64,000 bases of DNA from Agarivorans sp. Alg241-V36 (GCF_900537085.1 NZ_UNRE01000005.1:230542-294541); one strand, 5' to 3'; shown: positions 36,466-47,168, counted from the first letter of the stretch. Notes: generated by a model from the sequence alone, not told the origin. Translations and numbers: made by a program.

Positions 36466-37704
36466 ATGCGTTTGCCTTTGTCATTCTTTATTGGCTTGCG
36501 TTACCACCGCGCCAAAAATAGTAACGGCTTTATTTCGTTTATTTCGGCTTCTTCCACCTTAGGCATTGTGCTTGGTGTTGCTGTGCTTATTATCGGTCTT
36601 TCGGTGATGAACGGGTTTGAGCGTGAATTGCGTGACCGCTTTTTGGCAATTGTAAGCCATGGTGAACTTGAGGCTGTTAACCCACCCTTAATAGATCATC
36701 AACAGCTACTAAGCGGTGCCAGTGAACATAGCAAAGTGTTGGGTGCAGCGCCTTATGTTAGCTTTAGTGCCTTAGTGCAAAAAGGCAAACAGATGAAAGC
36801 CTTGTCGCTGAAGGGAATAGACCCAAGCCTCGAGAAAAATGTAACTAATCTTCATCAATATGTGGGCGATGATGCTTGGCAAGCTCTGGCAAGTAAACAG
36901 CCGCAAATTGTATTGGGTTCGGGCATTGCTAAGTTGCTTAATGTAGCCGAAGGTGAGCAAGTTACCCTGTTACTACCTAAAGCTAATCAACAAAACCGAT
37001 TAAGCTCGCCGCAGCGAGTTAGAGTGAAAGTCGTTGGCTTGATGAAGGCTGGAGGGCAACTTGATAATCAATTGGCCTTTATTAACTTAGCCTATGCTCA
37101 AGAACTTATGAAATGGCAAGACGGTGTCTCGGGAATAAGCTTGCGGGTAGCCGAACCTTTGCAGGCCGATGAGGTTGTTCGCTCGGTAGCCAAAACCTTT
37201 CCGCAATTGGTCTATATCAAAAGCTGGATCCGCCAACACGGATATTTATACCAAGATATTCAACTCGTCCGCACTATCATGTACGCAATCATGTTGTTAA
37301 TTGTCGCAGTTGCCAGTTTCAATATTGTATCTACCTTGATATTGGCGGTAAGCGAAAAACGCGGTGATATAGCTATTTTGAAAACCATGGGCGCCAGTGA
37401 TCAAACCCTGCTTAAGAGCTTTATTGTTTACGGCTCGTATAATGGTGTATTGGGATGCGCCTGGGGTGCTTTGCTAGGAGTATTGGGCAGTTTTGGCCTA
37501 CCAAAGCTAGTTGGTTTGGTTGAAAAGCTAATAGGTCATAGCCTGCTTTCAGCAGATATCTATTTTATCGATTTCCTACCCGTTAAGCTAATTTGGACAG
37601 ATGTGATCGCGGTAGTGGCTGCGGCCTTGCTGTTGAGTATGTTAGCCACTATATGGCCAGCTTGGCAGGCTACCAGAGTTAAGCCGGCTCAAGAACTCGG
37701 TTGA
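36466..37704 (+). CDS. lolE: Lipoprotein-releasing system permease LolE
   Basis: A 412-residue paralogue of LolC (E. coli LolE 414). It begins MRLPLSFFIGLRYHRAKNSNGF, as LolE does, then STLGIVLGVAVLIIGLSVMNGFERELRDR. The C-terminal permease domain has KRGDIAILKTMGASDQTL. Paired with LolC it forms the lipoprotein extraction site. Last gene of lolCDE; separate LolC and LolE place this within the classic gammaproteobacterial arrangement rather than the LolF type. Confidence 0.95.
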   Translation: MRLPLSFFIGLRYHRAKNSNGFISFISASSTLGIVLGVAVLIIGLSVMNGFERELRDRFLAIVSHGELEAVNPPLIDHQQLLSGASEHSKVLGAAPYVSFSALVQKGKQMKALSLKGIDPSLEKNVTNLHQYVGDDAWQALASKQPQIVLGSGIAKLLNVAEGEQVTLLLPKANQQNRLSSPQRVRVKVVGLMKAGGQLDNQLAFINLAYAQELMKWQDGVSGISLRVAEPLQADEVVRSVAKTFPQLVYIKSWIRQHGYLYQDIQLVRTIMYAIMLLIVAVASFNIVSTLILAVSEKRGDIAILKTMGASDQTLLKSFIVYGSYNGVLGCAWGALLGVLGSFGLPKLVGLVEKLIGHSLLSADIYFIDFLPVKLIWTDVIAVVAAALLLSMLATIWPAWQATRVKPAQELG

Positions 37705-37716
37705 TTTTCATATCTA

Positions 37717-37745
37717 CAAAAAAGGAGCTGCAAGGTTCCTTTTAA
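37717..37745. terminator. Probable bidirectional terminator
   Basis: AAAAGGA and TCCTTTT flank a 10-nt loop region with additional wobble pairing, with A- and T-runs on either side. It lies between the convergent lolE and DUF2062 genes. Confidence 0.55.
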
Positions 37746-37756
37746 ATTTGTGATAT

Positions 37757-38260
37757 TTAGCGGCGTTTGCGATAACGGCGTCTTACCGAGTAACGCCAAA
37801 GAGCGTTAATAGCAAAATACCCACACACCGAAAAAACAATACCGTTCACCAAACTTCCCAATAAAAACGCTGGTCCAATTGTGGCAATCAAGTGCTCTAA
37901 ACCATGCCAAGTGAGCTCTAAGTGATAGTCAGCAACAGGTTGACCTAAGATTCCGGTACCCACCAAATAACAAAAATAAAATATAGCCGGGATGGTAAAG
38001 GGGTTGGATATCCAAACCAAAGCCACTGATAGAGGCAAGTTTACCTTAAACATAATGGCTAAAGCGGCTGCGATAATCATCTGTGATGGCAAGGGAATAA
38101 ACGCTACAAATAAACCTATGGCGAAAGCCCCAGCAGCCGAGCGCCGATTAAGGTGCCATAAATTGGGGTTGTGTAGCCAATCACCAAAAAATTTTAGATG
38201 CTTGTTTGCTTTTAGATCTTCAGTTTTAGGAATAAATCGTTGTATCGTTTTTTTTGGCAT
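37757..38260 (-). CDS. DUF2062 membrane protein
   Basis: A 167-residue protein with a DUF2062 domain: GAFAIGLFVAFIPLPSQMII, then VWISNPFTIPAIFYFCYLVG, and a final helix followed by a basic tail (SVRRRYRKRR). I start at the ATG at 38260 (MPKKTIQRFIP), the form typical of homologues; the frame is open 27 codons further but that would run into comEC. Function unknown. Divergent from comEC with a 35-bp gap. Confidence 0.85.
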   Translation of the reverse strand: MPKKTIQRFIPKTEDLKANKHLKFFGDWLHNPNLWHLNRRSAAGAFAIGLFVAFIPLPSQMIIAAALAIMFKVNLPLSVALVWISNPFTIPAIFYFCYLVGTGILGQPVADYHLELTWHGLEHLIATIGPAFLLGSLVNGIVFSVCGYFAINALWRYSVRRRYRKRR

Positions 38261-38295
38261 ATAGTTTGTTATTGATAATAAACTTCTTATGACAT

Positions 38296-40509
38296 ATGAA
38301 TGCCTTTTTACTAGCAAGTTTGCTAGCAATGACTTCATCACTATTTTGGCCGAGCTTACTTAGCCTACCGCTTCTATATGTTAGCTTCGTTGCACTTTTG
38401 GCTTTACTTTGGAAAAGAAAGCTTTGGGCTGCTGGCTTCATATTTGGTGTGTGCTGGATGACTAGCCACGCGCTGTATTATCAGTCATGGCTTGTTACTA
38501 TCCAACAAAAAACGGCCAACTTTAGCATAATTGGTGAAGTCTTGGCAGTTGATAATAATCAATACTGGCAAAAAGTCACTGTAGAACTGCATCACTTAGA
38601 TGCTAAAACCAGTATAGCCTTGTGGCAGCCAAAATTAACGCTTTATCATTCTCGGTCCAGAAAGGATTTTGTTGAGCTGAACGCAGGTCAAACAATTGTT
38701 GCTGAGGTTAAGCTTAAACCGGCATTTGCCAGTATTAATCCTGCCGGCTTTAACTATGCAAGGTGGTTAGTGTCTAAGTCGATAATTGGTCGCGGTAAAT
38801 TGATCAGTTATCGCTTACTAGATGAGCAGCCATCATTACGAGAGAGTGGCTTAGAAAAACTGGTTGACTCGTTGCAGCACTTTCCATATTCAGGAGAAAT
38901 GCTGGCGCTAATGAGTGGTGATAAACGGCTTTTATCACAGCAACATAAACAGCTATATCAGCAAGCTGGCCTCGGTCATTTATTCGTATTGTCCGGATTG
39001 CATTTGGGCATCGTTGCATTTTGGTCATGGTTACTCGCAAAATTGCTGAATATGATATTTCGGGTTCACCATCAAGCAGCGCCAATCATCTTTAGCTTGT
39101 TTTGCTGTTTGGCATTTTGTTGGCTGGCGAATTGGCAATTATCGATGATGAGAGCGCTGTTAATGTACGGCTGTTCGATGTTATTTATATTGTTGGGGAA
39201 TCGCCGGAAGGTTGCTTCAGGGTTGTTGCTGAGCGCATTTCTTATTTTGCTAATCTGGCCCTTTAGTCTTTATAACAATGGCTTTTGGTTATCTTATCTT
39301 GCTGTTGCCATCGTTTTATTATGTTTATGGTTAGGACCCAAAAACAAACTAGCCATGTTAGTACTGATTCAATTGGCTATTGGCTTATTGATGATGCCGC
39401 TGCAAGTATTGCTATTTGGTTTAGTGCCTAGCTCCGCGCTATTGTTAAATTTAGTGGCGGTACCACTGTTTAGCTTGGTATTAGTGCCCGCTTTGTTATT
39501 GCTGATGTTACTCATAGGCATGAGTAGCCGTTTTGCCCAGCTCTTAGCGGAGTTTATTGATAGCATTTTTTCTTACCTTTACCACTCCTTAGAGTGGCTA
39601 AACGCTAGTTTGTCAGTGAGCTTAAACTCCTCATCGATGGTTATCGGCTTATTGTTGGTACTTCCGCTATCTGCAGTACTGCTCATTTTCTATCGAGAGC
39701 GTTTGTATTTGGCACTGTTGTTACTGTTATTGCTACCTAGTGGTTCCCGACTAAGTCAAGGGAACGCGCATTGGCAAGTGTTCGTCTTAGATGTAGGGCA
39801 GGGGCTTGCTGTAGTGGTGTCGCACCAAGGAGAAGCGTTAATCTACGATACTGGACCTAGGTTTCGTAGTGGCTTTAGCTATGCTGAGAGTGTGATTCTG
39901 CCATTAATCGCAGAACTAAGAACTCGCCATGTAGATAGCATTGTAATTAGCCATGGTGATAATGATCATGCTGGTGGGCGAGAAGTATTGGAACAGACTT
40001 TTCCGCAAGCCAAGCGATACTATGGCAGAGATAAGCGTTTGCCTGATGCGCATTGCCAAGGCAGTAGGTTGTGGGGAAACTTACAACTCGATTTTTATCT
40101 CGCCGATCTTGGCGATGGCAACAATGGCTCTTGTGTATTAAAGATCAGTGACAGTAATACCAGCCTGTTGCTGACAGGTGACATTGAGCTACTGGCGGAG
40201 CAGCAGCTAGTTAAGGCTGGTCTAACAAATATAAACATAATGCTAAGCCCTCACCATGGTAGCAATAGCTCATCTTCCGCCAGCTTTATTGATTCGCTAC
40301 GTCCAGAAGTGGTGATTCATAGTAGTGGTGCTTTTAACCGTTTTGCTTTCCCTCATAACGCTGTGTTGAAGCGCTACGCTGCTAGTACTCAGTACATAAC
40401 GGGTCGAGATGGCGCAATAAAACTTGAAATTGATGACCGTTCATACCAAGTTCATTCATATAGATATTTGAAAATGAGCCCGTGGTACCGACAAATCATC
40501 AGTTGGTGA
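38296..40509 (+). CDS. comEC: ComEC/Rec2 family DNA-uptake channel
   Basis: A 737-residue protein: N-terminal helices and OB-like domain (about 50-165), the ComEC competence helical domain (GLGHLFVLSGLHLGIVAFWSW near 225) and a C-terminal metallo-beta-lactamase domain with LDVGQGLAVVV near 491 and SHGDNDHAGG near 551-560. ComEC forms the inner-membrane channel for single-stranded DNA in natural transformation; the lactamase domain probably degrades one strand. Its place directly before msbA is the same as in E. coli (ycaI). Intact length argues for function. Confidence 0.93.
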   Translation: MNAFLLASLLAMTSSLFWPSLLSLPLLYVSFVALLALLWKRKLWAAGFIFGVCWMTSHALYYQSWLVTIQQKTANFSIIGEVLAVDNNQYWQKVTVELHHLDAKTSIALWQPKLTLYHSRSRKDFVELNAGQTIVAEVKLKPAFASINPAGFNYARWLVSKSIIGRGKLISYRLLDEQPSLRESGLEKLVDSLQHFPYSGEMLALMSGDKRLLSQQHKQLYQQAGLGHLFVLSGLHLGIVAFWSWLLAKLLNMIFRVHHQAAPIIFSLFCCLAFCWLANWQLSMMRALLMYGCSMLFILLGNRRKVASGLLLSAFLILLIWPFSLYNNGFWLSYLAVAIVLLCLWLGPKNKLAMLVLIQLAIGLLMMPLQVLLFGLVPSSALLLNLVAVPLFSLVLVPALLLLMLLIGMSSRFAQLLAEFIDSIFSYLYHSLEWLNASLSVSLNSSSMVIGLLLVLPLSAVLLIFYRERLYLALLLLLLLPSGSRLSQGNAHWQVFVLDVGQGLAVVVSHQGEALIYDTGPRFRSGFSYAESVILPLIAELRTRHVDSIVISHGDNDHAGGREVLEQTFPQAKRYYGRDKRLPDAHCQGSRLWGNLQLDFYLADLGDGNNGSCVLKISDSNTSLLLTGDIELLAEQQLVKAGLTNINIMLSPHHGSNSSSSASFIDSLRPEVVIHSSGAFNRFAFPHNAVLKRYAASTQYITGRDGAIKLEIDDRSYQVHSYRYLKMSPWYRQIISW

Positions 40510-40565
40510 TTTGACTATAAACCGCTAAACTAAGGCAATTTTTCCGATGGAATAACTCTGTTCTT

Positions 40566-42314
40566 ATGATTCCAGATACAGCTACGAATACAAAAGCTAA
40601 TTTTATCCGTTTATTAAGCTACGTTAAAGACCGTAAAATTGGTTTGATTGTCGCCATTATTGGCATGATAGGTTACGGCGCCGTAGATACGCTTTTTGTT
40701 TACTCCATCAAACCACTAATTGACGAAGGTTTGTCGGGTAAAAACCCTGCAATATTGACTTACATGCCAGTGTTTGTATTAGGTATTGTATTGCTGCGCG
40801 GTATATGTGGTTTTGCCAGTAGCTACGGTATGTCTTGGGTGGGTGGTCACCTTGTGATGAAAATTCAACGACAGATATTTAATCATTTAATGCTAATGCC
40901 GGTATCGTTTTTTGATAAAAACCCAACCGGCACACTTATTTCAAAAATTACCTATGATTCTAACCAAGTGAGCACGGCCGCTACCGCAAGTTTAGTGAAT
41001 TTGGTGAGAGAAAGTGCCACCATCATTGGGTTGTTGGTCCTTATGTTTTATAACAGCTGGCAACTGTCGCTAATCTTTTTTGTTATTGGTCCACCAGTGG
41101 GTTTTGCAATCAGCTTGGTTAGCCGCCGATTCCGTAAAATTAGCACCAACCTGCAACACGCGGTGGGTAACGTGACTACCACCAGTGAGCAAATGCTAAA
41201 CGGCCATAAAGAAATTTTGTCGTTTGGTGGTCAACCTAAAGAAGAAGCTCGCTTTAATAGTGCAAGTAATATGATTCGTCGCCAGCAAATGAAAATGGCT
41301 ACAGTAAGTGCTATCGCCAACCCTGCTGTGCAGTTCATTGCGTCTATTGGTTTGTCGATTGTATTGTTTGCCGCATCATCACCCGAGCTGGTGGCAGAAC
41401 TAAGCCCAGGTACCTTTACCATCATTGTTACCTCTATGATGATGTTACTAAAACCATTAAGAGTAATTACCCAGCTAAATAACGATGTACAAAGAGCGAT
41501 GGCTGCTTGTACCAGCTTATTTACCGTAATGGATATGGATACTGAAACTGATACCGGTAGCCATGTTACTAAACGTGCTAAGGGTAAAATCAACTTAGAA
41601 AATGTTGAGTTCAAGTATCCCACTAAAAATGAAATTGTGCTTAAGGGGATTAATCTCAGTATTGAAGCTGGCCAAACCGTTGCACTGGTAGGGCGCTCTG
41701 GTAGTGGTAAATCAACCATCGCAGGCTTGTTGCCCAAGTTTTATGAAGTGCAATCTGGGCAAGTATTACTTGATGATATTCCAGTTCAAGATTACCAACT
41801 CAAGAACTTACGTGAGCAATTTGCGCAAGTTTCGCAAACAGTCCACTTGTTTAGCGGCACTATTGCCGAGAACATTGGTTATGCTAACGAGAATGCCAGC
41901 CGTGAAGACATTGAGCGTGTGGCAGAGATGGCCAATGTAACCAGCTTTGTTGAAAAGTTTGAAGATGGCTTTGATACTGTTATCGGTGAAAAAGGCGTGA
42001 TGCTCTCTGGTGGACAGCGCCAACGTATCGCAATTGCGCGAGCTCTACTAAAAGATGCGCCAGTACTGATTCTAGATGAGGCCACCTCAGCGCTTGATAC
42101 TGAGTCAGAGCGAAAAATTCAGCAAGCAATTGACAGGGTTTGTTCTGATAGAACCGCAATTGTGATTGCTCACCGCTTATCAACTATTGAAAACGCAGAC
42201 ATGATTGTTGTTCTTGATGAAGGTGTAGTGGTTGAGCAGGGCAGCCATGCTGAGTTAATGGCAAATCAGGGTGACTACTTCCAGCTACATCAAATTCAGT
42301 TTGGTGAAAAGTAA
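40566..42314 (+). CDS. msbA: Lipid A/LPS flippase MsbA
   Basis: A 582-residue half-transporter, the length of E. coli MsbA. Six membrane helices (residues 20-310) with the exporter signature MLMPVSFFDKNPTGTLISKIT, then the ATPase: Walker A GRSGSGKST near 377, LSGGQRQRIAIARALL near 480, and Walker B LILDEATSALD. It flips core-lipid A across the inner membrane. lpxK follows 3 bp after the stop, so the two are co-transcribed. Confidence 0.96.
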   Translation: MIPDTATNTKANFIRLLSYVKDRKIGLIVAIIGMIGYGAVDTLFVYSIKPLIDEGLSGKNPAILTYMPVFVLGIVLLRGICGFASSYGMSWVGGHLVMKIQRQIFNHLMLMPVSFFDKNPTGTLISKITYDSNQVSTAATASLVNLVRESATIIGLLVLMFYNSWQLSLIFFVIGPPVGFAISLVSRRFRKISTNLQHAVGNVTTTSEQMLNGHKEILSFGGQPKEEARFNSASNMIRRQQMKMATVSAIANPAVQFIASIGLSIVLFAASSPELVAELSPGTFTIIVTSMMMLLKPLRVITQLNNDVQRAMAACTSLFTVMDMDTETDTGSHVTKRAKGKINLENVEFKYPTKNEIVLKGINLSIEAGQTVALVGRSGSGKSTIAGLLPKFYEVQSGQVLLDDIPVQDYQLKNLREQFAQVSQTVHLFSGTIAENIGYANENASREDIERVAEMANVTSFVEKFEDGFDTVIGEKGVMLSGGQRQRIAIARALLKDAPVLILDEATSALDTESERKIQQAIDRVCSDRTAIVIAHRLSTIENADMIVVLDEGVVVEQGSHAELMANQGDYFQLHQIQFGEK

Positions 42315-42317
42315 GCA

Positions 42318-43298
42318 GTGAAGTTTTGGTATCAAGCTAAGCAGCAACATTGGATAAAAATTGTTTTATTGCTGCCGCTTAGCGGCTTATTTTACTTAGT
42401 GGCTAACGCCCGTCGTTTAGCCTTTAAACGGTCTTGGCTTAAAAGCTATCGCCCACCAGTTCCAGTGGTCATTGTGGGTAATATCAGTGTTGGTGGAAAC
42501 GGCAAAACACCCGTTGTATTAGCCCTAGTTGAAGCCGCAAAGCAGCGCGGTTTTAAGCCTGCGGTGGTTAGCCGTGGCTATGGCGGTAAAGCACCGTACT
42601 ATCCTTTTATTGTTAGTTTCACAAGTCAGTCATCGGAGTGTGGTGATGAGCCTTTGCTGATTCATCAGCGAACTCAGTGCCCTGTGATCGTTGACCCAAA
42701 CCGCAGCGCTGCATGTAAAGCGGCTGTTGAGCAGGGCAGTGATCTGATTATTTGTGATGACGGAATGCAGCACTATGCCTTGCAACGCGATATAGAAATT
42801 GCGGTGATTGATGCCCAGCGTGGCTTAGGCAATGGTTTGTGTTTACCCGCTGGTCCTTTAAGAGAAACAGCTGCTAGGCTACAAATGGTAGACTTGATTG
42901 TGAGTAACGGCGAGCCGCTGTTTAACGCCAATAGTCATTTATTACAGTTGCAGGCCAGTGGTTTACGTCGAGTGAGCGATCAGCAATTAGTGAAGGATGT
43001 TACAGATTTTGAAGCAGCTATTGCCGGAATCGGCAATCCAGCGCGCTTCTTTGATTCACTTGAAGGCTTAGGCTTTGACTGTAAGCAGCAAGTCAGCTTA
43101 GATGACCACAAGCACCTTAGTGAAGAACAACATAAAGAACTCCTTGATAAACGTATAATCATGACAGAAAAGGATGCGATTAAATATCGTCATACAGCAG
43201 GTAATGAGTGGTATTATTTACCCGTGGACAGCGTGCTGCCTGACGCGTTTTATCAGCAATTTTTCTCATTGTTACAGGAAAAAATTCATGTCAGTTGA
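42318..43298 (+). CDS. lpxK: Tetraacyldisaccharide 4'-kinase LpxK
   Basis: A 326-residue kinase (E. coli 328). The P-loop [15 protein letters not shown] is near residue 53, with the conserved VSRGYGGK and [15 protein letters not shown] segments. It phosphorylates the 4' position of the lipid A disaccharide at the membrane. An N-terminal hydrophobic segment ([19 protein letters not shown]) anchors it. It overlaps ycaR by 11 bp. Confidence 0.96.
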   Translation: MKFWYQAKQQHWIKIVLLLPLSGLFYLVANARRLAFKRSWLKSYRPPVPVVIVGNISVGGNGKTPVVLALVEAAKQRGFKPAVVSRGYGGKAPYYPFIVSFTSQSSECGDEPLLIHQRTQCPVIVDPNRSAACKAAVEQGSDLIICDDGMQHYALQRDIEIAVIDAQRGLGNGLCLPAGPLRETAARLQMVDLIVSNGEPLFNANSHLLQLQASGLRRVSDQQLVKDVTDFEAAIAGIGNPARFFDSLEGLGFDCKQQVSLDDHKHLSEEQHKELLDKRIIMTEKDAIKYRHTAGNEWYYLPVDSVLPDAFYQQFFSLLQEKIHVS

Positions 43299-43476
43299 AC
43301 ATAATTTGTTAGAAATCGTTGCTTGCCCCCTATGCAAAGGTAAGCTGCATTACGATAAAGCCAATAACGAGTTAGTGTGTAAGTTTGACCGTTTAGCCTA
43401 TTCCATTAAAGATGGCATTCCGGTTCTTTTAGTTAATGAAGCTAGAGAAATGTCGGCCAACGAGTTACCGCAATGA
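43288..43476 (+). CDS. ycaR: Trm112/YcaR family small protein
   Basis: A 62-residue protein beginning [20 protein letters not shown], then [20 protein letters not shown]: the UPF0434/Trm112 pattern with one CxxC and a later cysteine. I start at ATG 43288, within the lpxK end. Members stabilise methyltransferases in some systems; the bacterial role is unclear. It overlaps the kdsB start by 4 bp, in the conserved lpxK-ycaR-kdsB order. Confidence 0.93.
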   Translation: MSVEHNLLEIVACPLCKGKLHYDKANNELVCKFDRLAYSIKDGIPVLLVNEAREMSANELPQ

Positions 43477-44207
43477 AATTTGTAGTGGTTATTCCAGCGC
43501 GCTATCAGTCTACCCGTTTACCGGCTAAGCCATTGCAAGATATTGCCGGTAAAGCGATGATTGAAAGAGTTTATCAGCAGGCGTGTAAATCAGGCGCAGA
43601 GCGCGTCGTTATTGCAACTGATGATCAACGTATCGTAGATGTTGCTCAGAGCTTTGATGCCGAGGTTGTGCTCACTGCCGCTTCTCACGAATCGGGGACT
43701 GAGCGTTTGGCGGAAGTGTGTGAAAAATTAGCATTCTCAGACGATACAATCGTGGTTAATGTTCAAGGTGACGAGCCACTAATTCCACCAATGGTGATAT
43801 CCCAAGTCGCCGGTTTGTTAGAAGATGCGCCTGAAGTCAAAATGGCGAGTTTGTCGGTGCCTATACATGAAGATACAGATATTCATGACCCTAATGTTGT
43901 TAAGGTTGTTTGTGATAAAGACAATCACGCCTTGTATTTCAGCCGCTCCGCGGTGCCGCATGAAAGAGATGGGGACTGGCAATGCGAGTTGTATTCTCGG
44001 CATATAGGAATCTACGCGTATCGCGCTCACTTTGTTGGAGAATACTTGCAACTTAGTCCGTCTCCCATCGAGAAGATGGAAAAACTAGAGCAGCTACGTG
44101 TTCTTTGGCATGGTTATAAAATAAAAATGGCGAGAGCCATCGAAACACCGGCTCATGGGGTAGACACCCCAGAAGACTTAGAGAAAGTACGTGCATTATT
44201 CGGCTGA
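43473..44207 (+). CDS. kdsB: 3-deoxy-manno-octulosonate cytidylyltransferase KdsB
   Basis: A 244-residue nucleotidyltransferase (E. coli 248). It begins [19 protein letters not shown] with the CTP-binding loop, and has [12 protein letters not shown] and GIYAYR with the family's metal and Kdo contacts. It activates Kdo as CMP-Kdo for inner-core LPS synthesis. It overlaps ycaR by 4 bp. Confidence 0.96.
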   Translation: MKFVVVIPARYQSTRLPAKPLQDIAGKAMIERVYQQACKSGAERVVIATDDQRIVDVAQSFDAEVVLTAASHESGTERLAEVCEKLAFSDDTIVVNVQGDEPLIPPMVISQVAGLLEDAPEVKMASLSVPIHEDTDIHDPNVVKVVCDKDNHALYFSRSAVPHERDGDWQCELYSRHIGIYAYRAHFVGEYLQLSPSPIEKMEKLEQLRVLWHGYKIKMARAIETPAHGVDTPEDLEKVRALFG

Positions 44208-44233
44208 TCTTAGCCACCAGTAATTGAGATAAT

Positions 44234-44710
44234 ATGAATTATATTCCCCTAAATGAGCACAAGAAGGCATGGATCTTCAGACGTGCTGATCTACCCATTA
44301 GCAGCGAAGATTGTTCTGCAATTAAACCGATGACCGAAGCCCGCGCTAATATATTGTGGAAAGACTTAGTCAGCAAGCAGGTCGACCATCCAGATTTTTT
44401 CCGCAAGGGAGATTGGGCATTTAGCATAGATACTTGGAGCGGGCAGGGTAACTGGGAAACTGTATGGGATAGCGAGCAGCTAGAGCTACCCGAAGAGTTA
44501 CTCGCTCACCTTAATTGGCAAGACAACACAGTCGTTTATTATTGTAATGACCAAGGTAACGTTATTGAAACTACTTGGGCGGTTTTTAAACGCTGTTGGA
44601 AAAACTTTTTGTTCATGGATGACGGTGCTTTATTGATTGCGAAAAAACGCACCGAAGTTGCTCAGTTTCTCGCTAACGGTAGCTATCAATTTGGCAATAA
44701 GCCTGCTTAG
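44234..44710 (+). CDS. DUF2947 family protein
   Basis: A 158-residue acidic, tryptophan-rich soluble protein (KKAWIFRRADLPIS, then DWAFSIDTWSGQGNWE). It matches my recollection of DUF2947, a small family in vibrios and relatives of unknown function. It begins 26 bp after kdsB and shares its terminator, so it may be the last gene of the msbA-kdsB operon. Confidence 0.7.
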   Translation: MNYIPLNEHKKAWIFRRADLPISSEDCSAIKPMTEARANILWKDLVSKQVDHPDFFRKGDWAFSIDTWSGQGNWETVWDSEQLELPEELLAHLNWQDNTVVYYCNDQGNVIETTWAVFKRCWKNFLFMDDGALLIAKKRTEVAQFLANGSYQFGNKPA

Positions 44711-44730
44711 CTGATAGCTTAAGAACTAAT

Positions 44731-44761
44731 AAAAAACCGAAGCAAGTGCTTCGGTTTTTTT
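44731..44761. terminator. Bidirectional intrinsic terminator
   Basis: AAAACCGAAGCA and TGCTTCGGTTTT form a 12-bp stem with T-runs on both strands. It lies between the DUF2947 gene and the convergent gltA. Confidence 0.92.
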
Positions 44762-44781
44762 ATGGCGCTAAGTAAGGAATA

Positions 44782-46053
44782 TTACTTGAACGGACGGTGT
44801 GGTTCACCAGTGTAAAGCTGACGAGGACGACCGATACGTTGGGTTTCTTCTTCCATCATTTCTTTCCAGTGAGCTATCCAGCCTACCGTGCGAGATAGCG
44901 CAAAGATTACAGTAAACATACTTACTGGAATACCAATTGCCTTAAGAACAATACCTGAGTAGAAGTCTACATTCGGGAATAGTTTTTTCTCTTTGAAATA
45001 AGGGTCAGAAAGCGCGATGCGTTCTAATTCCATTGCTACGTCTAGTAGTGGGTCATCGATGTTTAACTCGTTGAGCACTTCATGACAGCTTTCACGCATT
45101 ACTGTAGCGCGTGGGTCATAGTTTTTGTAAACGCGGTGACCAAAGCCCATTAAGCGGAATGGGTCATTTTTGTCTTTAGCGCGTTCAATAAATTCAGGGA
45201 TACGATCAACTGAGCCAATTTCTTCTAACATAGTTAGACACGCTTCGTTGGCACCACCGTGAGCAGGCCCCCATAGACAAGCAATACCAGCAGCAATACA
45301 GGCAAACGGGTTAGCGCCTGACGAGCCAGCTAAACGTACCGTAGAGGTAGAAGCGTTTTGCTCGTGGTCTGCATGCAATGTGAAGATACGGTCCATTGCA
45401 CGTTCAACAACAGGGCTTACCTTATATTCTTCAGTAGGTACTGAGAACATCATATTAAGGAAGTTAGCTGCGTAGCTTAAATCGTTGCGAGGGTAAACAA
45501 ACGGTTGGCCAGCAGAATACTTGTAGCTCATTGCTGCTAATGTAGGCATCTTAGAAATTAGGCGGTAAGCTGCAATTTCTCGGTGACGCTCATTAGAGAT
45601 ATCCATCGAGTCGTGGTAGAAAGCAGACAATGCGCCTACTACACCCACCATAATCGCCATAGGGTGCGAATCACGACGGAAACCTTGGAAAAAGTGGATT
45701 AACTGCTCATGCACCATGGTATGGCGCGTTACAGTTGTTTTGAAGTTTTCGTATTGCTCAACGTTTGGTCGTTCGCCGAACAAAAGAATGTAACAAACTT
45801 CAAGATAATCAGCATGTTTTGCTAGGTCCTCAATTGAGTAACCTCGGTGTAACAAAATACCTTGCTCACCATCAATATAGGTGATTTTTGATTCACATGA
45901 AGCTGTCGCTAAGAAACCTGGATCAAAAGTGAAATACCCTTTTTTACCTAGTGTACGAACATCAATTACGTCATGTCCTGCTGTACCAGACATAATCGGC
46001 ATCTCGTATGCCTCTTGGCCTGGCAGCGTTAGGGTGGCTTTATTGTCAGCCAT
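44782..46053 (-). CDS. gltA: Citrate synthase
   Basis: A 423-residue type II (hexameric, NADH-sensitive class) citrate synthase, near the E. coli length of 427. Active-site regions are present: [15 protein letters not shown] with a catalytic histidine, [14 protein letters not shown] with the oxaloacetate-binding histidine, and [14 protein letters not shown] with the catalytic aspartate. It condenses acetyl-CoA and oxaloacetate. It is divergent from sdhCDAB across 402 bp, as in enterobacteria. Confidence 0.97.
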   Translation of the reverse strand: MADNKATLTLPGQEAYEMPIMSGTAGHDVIDVRTLGKKGYFTFDPGFLATASCESKITYIDGEQGILLHRGYSIEDLAKHADYLEVCYILLFGERPNVEQYENFKTTVTRHTMVHEQLIHFFQGFRRDSHPMAIMVGVVGALSAFYHDSMDISNERHREIAAYRLISKMPTLAAMSYKYSAGQPFVYPRNDLSYAANFLNMMFSVPTEEYKVSPVVERAMDRIFTLHADHEQNASTSTVRLAGSSGANPFACIAAGIACLWGPAHGGANEACLTMLEEIGSVDRIPEFIERAKDKNDPFRLMGFGHRVYKNYDPRATVMRESCHEVLNELNIDDPLLDVAMELERIALSDPYFKEKKLFPNVDFYSGIVLKAIGIPVSMFTVIFALSRTVGWIAHWKEMMEEETQRIGRPRQLYTGEPHRPFK

Positions 46054-46455
46054 AGCACGTCTCCCTTGCTTGTTCTAATTGTATTGTTTTTTTGGATACA
46101 AAGCGCAGCACATTCTCACCTAGATCAAGGTCCAATGTCAATTGGCTCTGGTTGTGAAATATGGTGACTTATAGCGTTTATGTTAAATTTTCGATTTAAG
46201 TTGGCTGTTTCGTTGCGCTAAATTAGCTAAATGGAGGAAATGTTAATTGTATTTGTATAATGTGGGCGTTATACTTTCCTCGAAGTATGGCGCTAGTCCG
46301 AGCATTTTTTGCGCAATATAAATGTGAGTTTTTATACTTTAGTCTTAATTTAGGCCTTAAGTTCACAAAATTAACATTATCGCAACTCGCTGCTCTGTCC
46401 AGAGCCTGACTTTATAACCATAATAATACTCAAGGACCTGAGTGGGCAGAGAATC
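46054..46455. promoter_or_regulatory. Divergent gltA/sdhC control region
   Basis: A 402-bp gap with no gene. On the plus strand a TATAAT stands at 46256-46261, preceded by GTTAATTGTATTTGTA from 46242, whose first part equals the ArcA repeat GTTAATT. This would put a possible ArcA contact over the -35 area of an sdh promoter. The distance to sdhC leaves a leader of roughly 190 nt. I could not fix the gltA promoter on the minus strand. Confidence 0.45.
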
Positions 46456-46833
46456 GTGAAAACAAAACAAAGACCAGTAAACCTCGACCTACAAACCATC
46501 AGATTTCCCATTACCGCAATTGCGTCCATCTTGCATCGTGTTTCCGGTGTGATTACTTTTTTCGCCTTGGCTATTTTGTTAGGCCTACTTGCTGAATCCC
46601 TTCAATCAGCAGAAGGTTTTGCGAATGTGCAATCCATTATGGATAACTTCTTAGTGAAGTTAATCATTTGGGCAAGCCTTAGTGCGTTGATGTATCACAT
46701 TGTTGGTGGAATACGCCACTTGATCATGGACATGGGCTATTGGGAAGAGCTAGATAGTGCATCATCTAGCGCTAAAATCTCATTCATTATCACTGCTGTA
46801 CTGGCGGTACTAATGGGAGTAATCGTATGGTAA
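46456..46833 (+). CDS. sdhC: Succinate dehydrogenase cytochrome b556 subunit SdhC
   Basis: A 125-residue, three-helix subunit. It starts with GTG and reads [22 protein letters not shown] in the same way as E. coli SdhC, including the quinone-site serine and arginine (SILHRVSG). The heme-ligand histidine lies in [12 protein letters not shown]. It anchors SdhAB and passes electrons to quinone. It overlaps sdhD by 7 bp. Confidence 0.96.
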   Translation: MKTKQRPVNLDLQTIRFPITAIASILHRVSGVITFFALAILLGLLAESLQSAEGFANVQSIMDNFLVKLIIWASLSALMYHIVGGIRHLIMDMGYWEELDSASSSAKISFIITAVLAVLMGVIVW

Positions 46834-47168
46834 CTAATGCTGCAACTTTTGGCCGTAGCGGCGTACATGACTTTTTGCTCATTCGCGCAACCGCCATTAT
46901 TTTAACCTTATATACAATCTACTTACTTGGCTTCTTCGCATTTAACGATGTGACTTATCAGTCTTGGAGTGGATTTTTTGCTTGGCTTCCAACCAAAGTA
47001 TTCACCTTACTTGCACTTTTATCGATGCTAATCCATGCCTGGATTGGTTTATGGCAAGTGTTAACTGATTACGTTAAATGCACTGCATTACGTGTTGGTT
47101 TACAGTTTTCTTTAACAGTTCTGGCGCTAGTTTATGTAGCGACCGGCCTGTTTGTTATTTGGGGGTAA
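46827..47168 (+). CDS. sdhD: Succinate dehydrogenase membrane anchor SdhD
   Basis: A 113-residue, three-helix subunit (E. coli 115). It contains [18 protein letters not shown] and the heme-ligand region [18 protein letters not shown]. With SdhC it holds the heme b and the quinone site. Its start overlaps sdhC. Confidence 0.95.
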   Translation: MVTNAATFGRSGVHDFLLIRATAIILTLYTIYLLGFFAFNDVTYQSWSGFFAWLPTKVFTLLALLSMLIHAWIGLWQVLTDYVKCTALRVGLQFSLTVLALVYVATGLFVIWG

